The notes under the pieces are model-generated. The model did not search any database and was not told where the DNA came from. It worked only from the letters and a program-made list of their open reading frames with translations. From Novosphingobium resinovorum (lineage in GTDB: Bacteria > Pseudomonadota > Alphaproteobacteria > Sphingomonadales > Sphingomonadaceae), in the NCBI RefSeq assembly GCF_027922145.1, contig NZ_BSFC01000001.1, positions 1 through 32,204 of the forward strand: a DNA stretch of 32,204 nt, written 5' to 3'. Positions within the stretch are counted from its first letter, which is position 1. Every line of letters begins with the position of its first letter. Positions 8,670-17,336 of this stretch are shown here, piece by piece. The position numbers were made by a program, and so were the translations under genes.

Positions 8670-11258
8670 GTGAAATTCATGAGTTCGAAAATCGTCCTGT
8701 CGGCAGGCAGTGCAGCGATCGCTTTGTCTTTCGGTGGCATCGCGCATGCCGGGGAAGCGGACGCAGCACCGGCGAGCGATGCGGGGGCCAAGACACCTGC
8801 CAGCGATATCGTCGTGACCGGCGTGCGCGGTGCCCCGCGTACGGTCGCGGAGAGCCCGGCGCCGATCGACGTGGTCGGGGGCGAGAAGCTCGCTGGAACG
8901 GGCGCCGCCGAATTCGGAGAGGCGTTGACCAAGATACTGCCGTCGCTGAATTTCTCGGCGACGCACGCGGGGGTCTATTCAGTAGTGCGGCCCGTTACCA
9001 ACCGTGGCCTGAGCCCGGCCTATACGCTGGTGCTGGTGAACGGAAAGCGGCGTCACAACAGCGGTTTCATGACCAACACGACTCAGGATACCAGCGGCGT
9101 CAACGCGGTGGACCTCGACCTGATCCCGGGCAGCGCCATTTCGCGAATCGAGGTGCTGAAGGATTCGGCGGCGGCGCAGTACGGCACTGACGCCATCGCC
9201 GGTGTGGTCAACATCCAGCTCAACCGCAAGGAAGGCCTGGACGCCAGCTTCCGCTATGGTAGCCAGTACATTGGACGGGGCGATCGCGACAGTTGGCAGG
9301 GCCAGGTCGGCTTTGGCACCGCCATCGGTGACGGCGGCTTCCTTCGCGTGAGCGGAGACTACCGCAAGCGCGGTGGAAACTGGTGGAACCTGAAGGCCAC
9401 CGATACCAATCTTTACGGTCGGCCGAGCAGTCGCACGGTTGAGCAAGTGATCGCCAGTTCGGGGCTGACGGCCGAGCAGGTCGCGGCTAACAGCGCCGAA
9501 GCGGCCGCGCGCAATGCGCAGTGGGACCAGGACGGCGCACATAACGGTGATCCGCAGATCAGGGCGTTCAACCTGTCCTACAACGGTGAACTGCCGGTAG
9601 GGGACTTCACGCTCTACTCTTTCGGCACGTATGGCCAGCGTGACGTCCAGATCGGCAACAACTTCCGCCGACCCAACGGCAATGCCAATTTCACCGCGCT
9701 GTTTCCCGACGGCTACTATCCGCTCAACAACATCGACGAGACGGACTTCCAGTTCGTCGCCGGCGCGAAGGGGGAATTGGCCGGATGGAATGTCGATTTG
9801 TCGAGCAGCTTCGGCCGCAATCACAGCCGGCAATACTCCAAGCGTTCCATCAAGCCCTCGCTCGGCCCGACCGGGCCGACCGAATGGCCCAACCTCGCCA
9901 ATTTCGAGTTCCGCCAGTGGACGCACAACCTTGACGCGACGCGTGAGTTCGAGATCGGCCTGGCACGGCCGCTGCAGGTCTCGTTCGGCGCGGAATATCG
10001 CCTCGATCGCTTCCGCACTTTCGCGGGTGACCCGTTGGCCTACACACCGGCTACTTACGTGTTCAAGCCGGGAGACCAGCAGTACGACTGGAACGTGGGT
10101 GTCGCCGCATCCCCTGTGGTGCAGGGCGCAATCGTGCTCTCCCCCGCAGACGAGGCGGATGCCACGCGCCGCGTCTATGCAGGCTATGTCGATCTGGGCA
10201 TCTATCCGCTGGATGCCTGGTACATCGGCGCGGCGGTTCGCGGAGAACACTACAGCGACGGTTCGGGCAGTCCGGTTGGCGTCAAGCTCAACACGCGCTA
10301 CGAATTCAGTCCGGTGGTGGCGATCCGTGGCACCGTCGGCACCGGATTCCGGGCGCCATCCCTGACGCAGGCCGCCTATGCGCAGACTGACGGGCGTACG
10401 GCGCTGGTCTTCAACCCCGTGAGCGGCCAGACCGAGCTGACCCCGACCGTCGCCAAGCTGGTGACACCGGACTCCGCGATAGGCGCGCTGTTCGGCGCAA
10501 AACCGCTGAAGTCCGAACGCAGCTGGAATGCGGGAGCAGGCGTCGTGCTGACGCCCGCCGCCAACCTCAGCATCACGGCGGACGGCTATTACATAAAGAT
10601 CAAGAACCGGATCGAGAGAACGGGGCGCCTTTACGGCACCGGAATAACGGCGCTGCTGAACGCCAATGGTCTTAGCGGGATCGAGCAGATCGAGTACTTC
10701 TTCAATGCCGTCGATAGCTCGACCCGCGGGCTCGACGTGGTCGCCGACTGGACTGTCTCGCCCGGCGGCTTCGGCAAGCTGAACCTCAATGCCGCCTTCA
10801 ACTACAACAAGACGAAGGTGGACAAGCTGCCGACCGTGCCCTCGCAGCTGTTCGGCGCCAACGGGGCTTCGCTGCTGGCCACGGGATCCGCGTTCTTCGG
10901 CGGAGATCGCATCGGCGAACTGGAGGTGATCAATCCGCGTACCAAGATTGTGCTCAACGGCAACTGGACGAAGGGCATCATCGGCCTGGCGCTGACATCC
11001 ACGCGCTATGGCAAGTACACCCAGCGCACCGCCGCCGGCGACGATCGGTACTTTGGCGCCAAGTGGATCACCGACATATCGGTTTCCGCGCAAGTGACCG
11101 AGTTCGCCACGCTCCAGATCGGTGCAACCAACGTGTTCAACGTCAGGCCGGAAACCAACGGCCCGGGGAGTCCGCAGACCGGGCAGGGCTATTACGGTCC
11201 GTCACCTTACAATCCCAACGGGGGGTACTACTATGGCCGTCTTGCAGTCAGCTTCTGA
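8670..11258 (+). CDS. TonB-dependent outer-membrane receptor (second copy)
   Basis: Outer-membrane transporter of 862 residues. The GTG start at 8670 has a GGGGGG ribosome site seven bases upstream; the ATG at 8679 is too far from it. A signal peptide of about 27 residues ends at GIAHA. A TonB-box-like DIVVTGVRG (46-54) is followed by a plug (about 60-185) with AISRIEVLKDSAAAQYGTDA and VVNIQLNRK, then the barrel, which ends RLAVSF. The plug resembles the BtuB/CirA-like class with a long insert-rich barrel and differs clearly from the first copy, so this is not a recent tandem duplication. The gene for a binding lipoprotein overlaps its 3' end by 26 bases, implying translational coupling. Ligand unknown. 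Confidence 0.95.
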   Translation: MKFMSSKIVLSAGSAAIALSFGGIAHAGEADAAPASDAGAKTPASDIVVTGVRGAPRTVAESPAPIDVVGGEKLAGTGAAEFGEALTKILPSLNFSATHAGVYSVVRPVTNRGLSPAYTLVLVNGKRRHNSGFMTNTTQDTSGVNAVDLDLIPGSAISRIEVLKDSAAAQYGTDAIAGVVNIQLNRKEGLDASFRYGSQYIGRGDRDSWQGQVGFGTAIGDGGFLRVSGDYRKRGGNWWNLKATDTNLYGRPSSRTVEQVIASSGLTAEQVAANSAEAAARNAQWDQDGAHNGDPQIRAFNLSYNGELPVGDFTLYSFGTYGQRDVQIGNNFRRPNGNANFTALFPDGYYPLNNIDETDFQFVAGAKGELAGWNVDLSSSFGRNHSRQYSKRSIKPSLGPTGPTEWPNLANFEFRQWTHNLDATREFEIGLARPLQVSFGAEYRLDRFRTFAGDPLAYTPATYVFKPGDQQYDWNVGVAASPVVQGAIVLSPADEADATRRVYAGYVDLGIYPLDAWYIGAAVRGEHYSDGSGSPVGVKLNTRYEFSPVVAIRGTVGTGFRAPSLTQAAYAQTDGRTALVFNPVSGQTELTPTVAKLVTPDSAIGALFGAKPLKSERSWNAGAGVVLTPAANLSITADGYYIKIKNRIERTGRLYGTGITALLNANGLSGIEQIEYFFNAVDSSTRGLDVVADWTVSPGGFGKLNLNAAFNYNKTKVDKLPTVPSQLFGANGASLLATGSAFFGGDRIGELEVINPRTKIVLNGNWTKGIIGLALTSTRYGKYTQRTAAGDDRYFGAKWITDISVSAQVTEFATLQIGATNVFNVRPETNGPGSPQTGQGYYGPSPYNPNGGYYYGRLAVSF

Positions 11259-12204
11259 TCGGCGCGGGTTCCTGGCGGGTGCGGCAGGGGGCATCGCCCT
11301 GCTGTCCGGCTGCGGTAACGCGAAAGACGACCGTACGCAGGTGGTGCTGGGAGACCAGGTCCACCTGCTACAGACCAAGCTGGCGGCGGCCGGCCGTCTC
11401 GACGGTACACCTTATGCGATCAGCTGGGGCAACTTCCCGGGCGCCGCGCCGTTGCTTGAGGCTCTCAACGCCGGGGCGGTCGATACGGCTCCGGCGGGAG
11501 ACCTGCCCATCATCCTCGCCGCAGCGGCGGGCTGCAAGCTGAAGATCGCGGCGGTGAACAAGGGGGCAGGGCGATCGATGGCGATCATCGTGCCGCGCGG
11601 TTCTCCGGTGCGATCGGTGGCCGACCTTGCAGGCAGGACCGTGATCGTCTCCAGCGCGCGGGGAAGCATATCGCACTATCTTCTCCTGGAGGCTCTTCGC
11701 GAAAAGGGACTGCCGCCCTCGGCGGTGAAGATCGGCTATATGCTGCCAAACGACGCCGCAGCCGCTTTCACGACCGGCCAGATCGAGGCTTGGGCGACGT
11801 TCGGCACTTATCAGGCGCGCGCGGAGGCCGACGGTGCGCGGATCATCAGGGACGGCACCGGGATCGGCCCGGGCTATTCCGCCATAACCGTTTCCGACGC
11901 GGCGCTGGCGGACCCGGCCAAGCGCGCCGCCATCGCCGATTTCCTTTCCCGCGCGCGCGATGCGAATCGCTGGTGTATCGAGCATCCGGGCGAATACGCG
12001 CAGCTTTATGCCCGGCAGACCGGCATGGACCCGGCCATCGCCAAAGTGATCGCCGCGCGCGAGAAGCCCGGGCTTTCCGTTCCCGACGGGGCATTCGTCG
12101 CGGCGCTGCAGCGGGCTGCCGATCGCTTCCATGCGATGTACCACGTGTTGCCGAAAAGGGTTGACGTGGCGAGCCTGATCGTGCCGGACCTGCTGAAAAC
12201 CTGA
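11233..12204 (+). CDS. SsuA/NMT1-like substrate-binding lipoprotein (second copy)
   Basis: Periplasmic solute-binding lipoprotein of 323 residues. Twin arginine at 10-11 (SDRRGFLAG) and lipobox LSGC with Cys27 indicate probable Tat export and lipid anchoring. The body shows AISWGNFPGAAPLLEALNAG, DTAPAGDLPIILAAA, SVADLAGRTVIVSS and AAAAFTTGQIEAWATFG, which match the sulfonate/nitrate-binding family. The ATG at 11233 lies inside the receptor's 3' end and has a GGGGGG ribosome site seven bases upstream. No transport permease or ATPase follows. It parallels the first lipoprotein in both architecture and position next to a receptor, but the two sequences are quite different. The ligand may be a sulfonate, sulfate ester or another small anion. 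Confidence 0.9.
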   Translation: MAVLQSASDRRGFLAGAAGGIALLSGCGNAKDDRTQVVLGDQVHLLQTKLAAAGRLDGTPYAISWGNFPGAAPLLEALNAGAVDTAPAGDLPIILAAAAGCKLKIAAVNKGAGRSMAIIVPRGSPVRSVADLAGRTVIVSSARGSISHYLLLEALREKGLPPSAVKIGYMLPNDAAAAFTTGQIEAWATFGTYQARAEADGARIIRDGTGIGPGYSAITVSDAALADPAKRAAIADFLSRARDANRWCIEHPGEYAQLYARQTGMDPAIAKVIAAREKPGLSVPDGAFVAALQRAADRFHAMYHVLPKRVDVASLIVPDLLKT

Positions 12205-12380
12205 TGGATCGCCCGTACCAGTCGATGTCGACGCTGGCGTCACCAAGCAAATCCGGAGCGCGCCAGCTGTGCTGATCTGTGCCGACTTCTTCGAGAAGGA
12301 CTCCCAGTTGAAGTTGGCGTGTCCCGTTGCTTCTCCTTGAACCTAGGTCGCGTTGACAAAGTGGATGCCCGATCGGCGCT

Positions 12381-12523
12381 GATTTCGCGCGCATGTTCGG
12401 CCACCTCAAGCAGTTCAGCGTATGGCCACCCGTCACTACAAAACCGCTCTATCCCTCGCCAGCTTCCTCAACCTTGCCGGCATCTCGCGCAGGTGGCGGT
12501 CGCTTGCTAGAGGGTCGACATGA
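12381..12523 (+). pseudogene. Frameshifted C-terminal remnant of an IS5-type transposase
   Basis: The frame at 12381 reads DFARMFGHLKQF. After a one-base loss around 12417-12418 it continues in another frame as RMATRHYKTALSLASFLNLA, then GISRRWRSLA. Together this matches the C-terminal pattern of IS5-family transposases (ERxFGxLKxFRRIATRYDK). The N-terminal part and catalytic residues are missing. The rest of the 12205-12519 gap holds no gene; a stretch near 12340-12365 (CCTAGGTCGCGTTGACAAAG) could be old IS end sequence, but I cannot prove it. The shifted frame runs into the start of the exonuclease gene, so the insertion scar lies directly in that gene's upstream region. Confidence 0.6.
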
Positions 12524-13389
12524 CTTTGCCGATCCCCTCGCAGCTGACCACCTCCATCGACGCGCCGGACTTCGTCGTCATCGACGTGGAGACGGCCTGT
12601 GCCCGCGTCAGCAGCATCTGCCAGGTCGGCATCGTGGGTTTTCGCGATGGGCGTGAGGTGCTGGCTTACGAGACCCTGGTGGACCCTCGGGACGAGTTCT
12701 CCACGTTTAACGTCGGCATCCATGGAATCACGCAGTGCGATGTCGTCGGGCAACCGACCTTCGGGGATATCCATGCCGCGCTTGACCGCCATTTGAGCGG
12801 CCGAATCACGGTGGCCCACTCGGCTTTCGACAAGGGCGCTCTGGCTGCGGCATGCCGGCTGGGCACCCTTCCGCTGATCGAAACGGAATGGCTGGATAGC
12901 GTCAGGGTCGCCAAACAGGCCTGGCCGCAACTGGCGAGCCATCGTCTCAATGTGCTCGCACGGTTTCTCGGCATCGAGCACCGGCATCACGATGCCCTGA
13001 GCGATGCCCGCGCTGCGGGGATGGTGATCATCAAGGCCATCGAACATACCGGCATCGACCTGCAGGGCTGGATGGCCAAACCGACGCGCGCCAAGCCCAA
13101 GCCGCCAGTTCCCGCCCCGGACGGGCCGCTGAGCGGGGAGCGGGTCGTGATCCTGGGCGAGCCGCTTGACGGCAAGCTTGCGACCGTCATCGCGGCGGCG
13201 GGTGGCCGGGTCGTCCGATCGGTGGGTATGACCACCACTTTGCTGGTGATTGCCAGAGCGCAGCCTTACGGGAGGTGGGTGGAGGCTAGCCCCTTGCATC
13301 GCCGCGCGCAGGAATTGCGCGATGCTGGTCGGCCGGTCGTCATCGTATCCGAGGACGCCTTGCGGGCAAGGTTCGGGCTCGCCACCTGA
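12520..13389 (+). CDS. DEDDh 3'-5' exonuclease (DNA polymerase III epsilon-like) with C-terminal BRCT domain
   Basis: Probable DNA-processing exonuclease of 289 residues. ExoI motif is FVVIDVETA (D22, E24), ExoII is AHSAFDKGAL (D104), and ExoIII is HHDALSDARAAG (H157, D162), giving all four carboxylates and the general base of the DEDDh class. After a proline-rich linker (about 183-197) the C-terminus, starting PLSGERVVILGEPLDGK and ending VSEDALRARF, looks like a BRCT domain, as in DnaQ-BRCT proteins. It is too different from a replicative epsilon subunit to use dnaQ. ATG at 12520 has AGAGGG a few bases upstream. It stands alone, directly after a transposase scar. A role in repair is inferred. 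Confidence 0.9.
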   Translation: MTLPIPSQLTTSIDAPDFVVIDVETACARVSSICQVGIVGFRDGREVLAYETLVDPRDEFSTFNVGIHGITQCDVVGQPTFGDIHAALDRHLSGRITVAHSAFDKGALAAACRLGTLPLIETEWLDSVRVAKQAWPQLASHRLNVLARFLGIEHRHHDALSDARAAGMVIIKAIEHTGIDLQGWMAKPTRAKPKPPVPAPDGPLSGERVVILGEPLDGKLATVIAAAGGRVVRSVGMTTTLLVIARAQPYGRWVEASPLHRRAQELRDAGRPVVIVSEDALRARFGLAT

Positions 13390-13450
13390 AGCGGGTATAA
13401 CGTCTCCGGACCCATAGACGCTTGCGAACCAGGGCGATTAACGGCGGGCG

Positions 13451-13651
13451 ATGAGTATCATCGCTACCATCATGAATTCGACCACGGGCCAGCCGATCCA
13501 GAAATTGACGTTCGAGCGCATGCCCAAGCCCTGGGTTACGCTGCATCTGGCGAACGGGGAGCAGGTCACTGCCGATCGCGTCCACGTCGGCAAGCCGGCG
13601 CCGGGCAAGTTCATCGCGCCTGTCGAAGTGTGGGTCACGCCCAAGACCTGA
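13451..13651 (+). CDS. Small hypothetical protein, 66 residues
   Basis: Unrecognised small soluble protein (starts MSIIATIMNSTTGQPIQ, ends PVEVWVTPKT). It has no signal peptide, Cys or membrane segment; spacing of hydrophobic residues suggests a small beta-rich fold. Codon use in the second half favours G/C third positions as in neighbouring genes, which supports real coding. The ribosome site is weak (GGCGGG before the ATG). It ends eight bases before a strong hairpin, consistent with a true transcript end. It lies 61 bases after the exonuclease gene and could be co-transcribed. Confidence 0.6.
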   Translation: MSIIATIMNSTTGQPIQKLTFERMPKPWVTLHLANGEQVTADRVHVGKPAPGKFIAPVEVWVTPKT

Positions 13652-13658
13652 TTGAACC

Positions 13659-13698
13659 TCCGGACATCGACAGGCGCGCTGCGCCGTCGATGTCCGGA
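13659..13698. terminator. Bidirectional terminator-like hairpin between convergent genes
   Basis: Arms TCCGGACATCGAC (13659-13671) and GTCGATGTCCGGA (13686-13698) pair perfectly over 13 bp. An inner GGCGC/GCGCC stem closes a three-base loop with one bulged A. It lies between the plus-strand small protein and the minus-strand hydrolase stop at 13719. No T-tract follows on either strand. Confidence 0.7.
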
Positions 13699-13718
13699 TC
13701 GCCCGCAGGACCACCGGG

Positions 13719-14486
13719 TCAGAGCTTTTCGGCCCATTCGATGGCGGCGTCGGCCACCTGCTCCCAGCCGGTGTCGAGCATGGTCCAGTGCGACCGCTCG
13801 GCGAATTCGACATAGTCCGTACGGGACGGCGCGCGGCTTTGCCGGGCATGGATCGCGCGGGTCATCGCAGCATCGGCGATGAGGTCCTTGCCGCCGCCGA
13901 TCAGCAGCAATGGCGGGCGCTTGGGATTGGTCCAGTCGATCTTCATCGGCTTGACGATCCCGTCCCAGTAGACCCGGCCCGGCGTCGGCACGATGTAGCG
14001 GTCGTAGGCCGTTTCGGCCTGCGCAGCCCCAAGCGTCTGGGCGAACCGCCTGGCGAAGAAGCGGCGCGACATGTGCTTCACCTTGCTCCGGCTGAACGGG
14101 TCGAGGAACACCGGTAGAGCCGAGACGAGCGCATGGGGAAAAATCGGCACGCCGGGCGTGGGGGCGGGGTCGATGGCGACGCCCGCCACGCCCAGTCCCC
14201 GGTCGAGCAGGTGCTGGACCACCACCCCGCCGAGCGAATGCCCGATCAGGACCGGGGCTTCGGGCAGGGCGCGGATGATCGCCTCGTAGTGATCGACGAT
14301 CTGGCGTTGTCCCAGCGCTTCGAGCTTCGGGTGGGGGCGTGCGCGCAAGGCCGCAGGCTCGCCTTCGTCGAGGGGCCAATCGGGGGCGAGGACGGTATAG
14401 CCGCGTGCCTCGTAACGGGCTTTCACGTGCTCCCAGCTGCGGGAATTGAGCCAGGCGCCGTGGATGAGAACGATGGTCTTGCTCAT
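13719..14486 (-). CDS. Alpha/beta hydrolase (first)
   Basis: Cytosolic hydrolase of 255 residues without signal peptide. It begins MSKTIVLIHGAWLNSRSWE with an oxyanion-hole HG. The nucleophile elbow is GHSLGG (Ser84), the acid is probably D201 (GGGKDLIAD), and the catalytic His is H233 (ERSHWTMLD). The start is preceded on its strand by AAGGAGA. It is the third gene of a minus-strand unit and starts 22 bases after the SDR stop. The substrate is unknown; esters or lactones are plausible. Confidence 0.9.
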   Translation of the reverse strand: MSKTIVLIHGAWLNSRSWEHVKARYEARGYTVLAPDWPLDEGEPAALRARPHPKLEALGQRQIVDHYEAIIRALPEAPVLIGHSLGGVVVQHLLDRGLGVAGVAIDPAPTPGVPIFPHALVSALPVFLDPFSRSKVKHMSRRFFARRFAQTLGAAQAETAYDRYIVPTPGRVYWDGIVKPMKIDWTNPKRPPLLLIGGGKDLIADAAMTRAIHARQSRAPSRTDYVEFAERSHWTMLDTGWEQVADAAIEWAEKL

Positions 14487-14508
14487 GGCTTGTCTCCTTG
14501 GGTCGGCG

Positions 14509-15288
14509 TCAGGCACCGTAGCGGTCGGCGGGGCGGTTGCGGGACAGGTTGGGGCGCAGCGCGCGGCGGGCGTCGAGGTAAGCGTCGAGGTCGGCGTTGT
14601 CGGGCAGCGCCGGGATGGTGATCGTCTCGCCGAGGTCGAGGCCCGTGAGCGCGGCATCGACCATGTCATAGACGTCCATCACCATTTCGGCGGGCAGTCC
14701 GGCAAGTTGCTCCTCGGTCCAGATCGGTGTGCGGGTGATCCCCGGCAGCACCGCCTGCACGCGCACGCCTTTCTCACCAAGCTCGACGTTCAGCGCCTCG
14801 GTGAAGGCGAGGACATAGGCTTTCGTCGCGGGATAGACCGCCGTGAACCCGTCCGGCATGAGCGCGGTCACCGAAGTCATGTTGATGATCGTCCCGCTGC
14901 CGAGGTCCGCAAGGCGCGGCGCGATCGCGGCGGCGAGGCGGGTGACGGCCAGCACGTTGAGGTCGATCATCCCGGTGAGGTAGGCGGGGTCGGAGCCGAC
15001 GAAGGTGGTCTCCCCGGCGATCCCGGCATTGTTGACGAGGCCGGTGATCGCCGCATCTTCGCGCAGCCGCCGTTCGATGCGGGCGAGGTCTTCGGCCTTG
15101 GCGAGATCGGCGCTCAGGGTCTCGACCCTGACGCCGGTTTCGGCGGCGAGCGTCGTCGCCAGCGCTTCCAGTTTGTCAGCCCGGCGGGCGACGAGGATCA
15201 GGTCGTGGCCCCGGCGAGCGAGGCGGTCGGCGTAGACCGCGCCGATGCCGTCCGACGCGCCGGTGATGAGGAAAGTGCCCTTGGTCAT
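14509..15288 (-). CDS. Short-chain dehydrogenase/reductase
   Basis: Classical SDR of 259 residues. The nucleotide-binding TGASDGIG is at 9-16, NNAG at 86-89, Ser139, and the catalytic YPATK gives Y152 and K156. The basic residues after the second strand (VARRADK) suggest NADP(H). The C-terminal extension after residue 225 (about 35 residues, DNADLDAYLDARRALRP) is longer than in minimal SDRs. Middle gene of the hydrolase-SDR-hydrolase unit, 37 bases after the upstream gene. Role inferred as redox conversion of a small carbonyl or alcohol. Confidence 0.93.
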   Translation of the reverse strand: MTKGTFLITGASDGIGAVYADRLARRGHDLILVARRADKLEALATTLAAETGVRVETLSADLAKAEDLARIERRLREDAAITGLVNNAGIAGETTFVGSDPAYLTGMIDLNVLAVTRLAAAIAPRLADLGSGTIINMTSVTALMPDGFTAVYPATKAYVLAFTEALNVELGEKGVRVQAVLPGITRTPIWTEEQLAGLPAEMVMDVYDMVDAALTGLDLGETITIPALPDNADLDAYLDARRALRPNLSRNRPADRYGA

Positions 15289-15325
15289 GTGGATGTCCTT
15301 TCGTGGATACGGTCTGTGGGAGGCT

Positions 15326-16153
15326 TCAGTCGCGGATGAAGTCGAGGAGGTCGGCGTTGAAGCGGTCCTGATGCGTCTGGGTCAGGCCGTGGTCCGCGCC
15401 ATGGTACACCTTGAGCACCGCACCCGACACGATCTTCACCGTTTCCAGCGCGGAAGCGCCGATCGGCACGATCTGGTCGTCGTCGCCATGCAGGACGAGC
15501 GTGGGCACGTCGAAACGGGCGAGATCGGCGTGGAAGTCGCTTTCGGAAAAGGCGCGGATGGAGTCGAGCTGGCCCTTGAGGCCGCCCATCATGCCCTGCC
15601 TCCAGAATTCCTCACGGATGCCTTCCGAGATCGCCGCACCCTCGCGGTTGTAGCCGTAAAAGGGGTTGGTGAGGTCGCGGAAAAACTGGCTGCGGTTGTC
15701 GTACGTGCCCTTGCGGATGGCGTCGAAGGCCTCGATCGGCAGGCCGCCGGGATTGGCCTCGGTTTTCAGCATAAGAGGCGGAACCGCGCCGATCAGCGCC
15801 ACTTTGGCGACGCGGTCGGTGCCGTGGCGGCCGATATAGCGGGTGACTTCGCCACCGCCGGTCGAGTGGCCGACGAGGATCACGTCGCGCAGGTTAAGCG
15901 CCTCGATCAGTTCGGCCAGGTCATCGGCGTACTGGTCCATGGTGTTGGCGTTCCAGACCTGGTCCGAGCGGCCGTGGCTGCGGCGATCGTGGGCCACAGT
16001 GCGGAAGCCCTCGTTCGTGAAGAAGACCATCTGCGTGTCCCAGGCATCGGCGGAAAGCGGCCAGCCGTGGGAGAAGACGATGGGCTGGGCATCCTTCGCG
16101 CCCCAGTCCTTGTAGAAGATGCGGGTTCCGTCGCGGGTGGTGATCGTGGTCAT
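15326..16153 (-). CDS. Alpha/beta hydrolase, non-heme chloroperoxidase/arylesterase type
   Basis: 275 residues, cytosolic. [15 protein letters not shown] (27-41) is typical of cofactor-free haloperoxidases and related esterases. The triad is Ser97 in GHSTGG, an Asp in [10 protein letters not shown] (224-226) and His255 in GADHGLT. The start at 16153 follows an AGGAGC ribosome site on its strand; a longer frame upstream lacks hydrolase similarity. First gene of the three-gene minus-strand unit and transcribed away from the DJ-1/AraC-type regulator, whose product probably controls it. Such genes are often induced by reactive electrophiles or oxidants, but that is inference. Confidence 0.93.
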   Translation of the reverse strand: MTTITTRDGTRIFYKDWGAKDAQPIVFSHGWPLSADAWDTQMVFFTNEGFRTVAHDRRSHGRSDQVWNANTMDQYADDLAELIEALNLRDVILVGHSTGGGEVTRYIGRHGTDRVAKVALIGAVPPLMLKTEANPGGLPIEAFDAIRKGTYDNRSQFFRDLTNPFYGYNREGAAISEGIREEFWRQGMMGGLKGQLDSIRAFSESDFHADLARFDVPTLVLHGDDDQIVPIGASALETVKIVSGAVLKVYHGADHGLTQTHQDRFNADLLDFIRD

Positions 16154-16279
16154 GTCGCTTGCTCCTTTCTCGATCGGGCCGTTGCGCCCTGTGAGGAGAG
16201 GGATAGACTGCGCCGCCGGCCTGCAGGATCGGCGGTTCCGACATAAGGCAGGCCAAAACTGACAAAGGGGGCTTCGGGC
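16154..16279. promoter_or_regulatory. Divergent promoter region of hydrolase unit and AraC-type regulator
   Basis: The 126-base gap contains the promoters of both transcripts. An inverted repeat GGCCTGC (16218-16224) and GCAGGCC (16248-16254), centres about four helical turns wide including arms, is the only clear dyad. It is a plausible operator for the adjacent regulator. No convincing -35/-10 hexamers were assigned. Confidence 0.35.
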
Positions 16280-17269
16280 ATGGCCGTAGACGCGCGTATC
16301 AAGGCCGAGATCGGCCTCGTCCTCTATCCGGGCTGTCAGGCGGCAATGGTCCACGGGATTACCGACCTGTTCGCGATCGCCTCGCACTTCTCGGCGGAGC
16401 GCGGGGGGCTTGCGATTCGGGTAAGTCATTGGAATATAGGAGATGGTGGCGGATTCGTGCGCGGATCGGACACCCATCCCGGCGAGCGTGGCGACCCTGC
16501 GATCCTGATCGTTCCGGGGCGCCTGACCGGCCCCGTCGGCGCCGAGGAAGCCGTGCCTTATGCCCGCTGGCTGCTTGATCGGCACGCGGCGGGCGCGACG
16601 CTGGCATCCACGTGCGGCGGGACGTTCATGCTGGCCGCGACGGGGCTGCTGTCAGGCCGTCCGGCGACGACGCACTGGCTTTTCGCCGAACCTTTTCGCA
16701 CGCGATTTCCGGATGTTAGGCTGGACCCGGACAAGATGGTGATCGAGGATGGCGACATCATCACCGCAGGCGGGCTGATGGCCTGGACCGACCTTGGGAT
16801 GCGGATCGTCGATCGGCTGCTGGGGCCGACGGTGATGATCGAGACGGGCAAGTTCCTGCTCGTCGATCCCTCGGGGCGCGAGCAGCGGCATTACAGCAGT
16901 TTCGCGCCGCGCCTGACGCATGGGGACGAGGCGATCCTCAAGGTCCAGCACTGGCTTCAGGGGCGGGCGGAGCGGGCGGTCGCGGTGCCTGACATGGCCG
17001 GGCAGGCGGGGCTGGAGGAGCGCACATTCCTGCGCCGGTTCAAGGCGGCGACAGGGCTCAAGCCCGTGGAATACGTCCAGAATCTGCGGGTCGGCAAGGC
17101 GCGCGAGCTACTGGAATTCACCCGCCGATCGGTGGACCAGATCGCCTGGGCCGTGGGTTACGAGGACGCGACGGCGTTCCGCAGGGTGTTCAACCGCGTC
17201 ATGGGCCTGTCGCCCGGAGAGTACCGGAATCGCTTCTCAAGCGGCGCCGATCTGGCGATTGCGGCCTGA
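16280..17269 (+). CDS. GlxA-family regulator: DJ-1/PfpI domain with C-terminal AraC HTH
   Basis: Transcription factor of 329 residues. The N-terminal half is a DJ-1/PfpI-like domain with ALIVPGR-type strand (AILIVPGRL, 74-82) and the nucleophile-elbow-like [10 protein letters not shown] (Cys112). The C-terminal part (about 225-318) has the double helix-turn-helix of AraC proteins: [20 protein letters not shown], then [19 protein letters not shown]. The ATG at 16280 leads directly into [11 protein letters not shown]. It is divergent from the hydrolase-SDR-hydrolase unit and is the likely regulator of it. The ligand is unknown; Cys112 could sense electrophiles or be a structural relic. Confidence 0.93.
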   Translation: MAVDARIKAEIGLVLYPGCQAAMVHGITDLFAIASHFSAERGGLAIRVSHWNIGDGGGFVRGSDTHPGERGDPAILIVPGRLTGPVGAEEAVPYARWLLDRHAAGATLASTCGGTFMLAATGLLSGRPATTHWLFAEPFRTRFPDVRLDPDKMVIEDGDIITAGGLMAWTDLGMRIVDRLLGPTVMIETGKFLLVDPSGREQRHYSSFAPRLTHGDEAILKVQHWLQGRAERAVAVPDMAGQAGLEERTFLRRFKAATGLKPVEYVQNLRVGKARELLEFTRRSVDQIAWAVGYEDATAFRRVFNRVMGLSPGEYRNRFSSGADLAIAA

Positions 17270-17277
17270 CCGGATAC

Positions 17278-17304
17278 GGCACCCAACGGTGCCTTAACGG
17301 CACC
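17278..17304. terminator. Alternating hairpin motif between convergent regulators
   Basis: GGCACC (17278-17283), GGTGCC (17288-17293) and GGCACC (17299-17304) form two mutually exclusive 6-bp hairpins with loops of four and five bases. The site lies between the convergent stops of the AraC-type and double TetR genes. Probably a weak bidirectional terminator; no T-tract. Confidence 0.45.
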
Positions 17305-17336
17305 TAGCGATACCCTAGCGTGCCCATACCGTGCCT

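Noticed and set aside
8979..11093. Very long minus-strand open frame (704 codons) opposite the second receptor
   Set aside because: It mirrors a confident receptor gene, its product is Arg/Val/Ala-rich without domains, and such antisense frames are expected in GC-rich DNA.
17278..17304. Riboswitch based on the mutually exclusive hairpins
   Set aside because: It lies downstream of both convergent genes, not in a leader, so a terminator is the simpler explanation.
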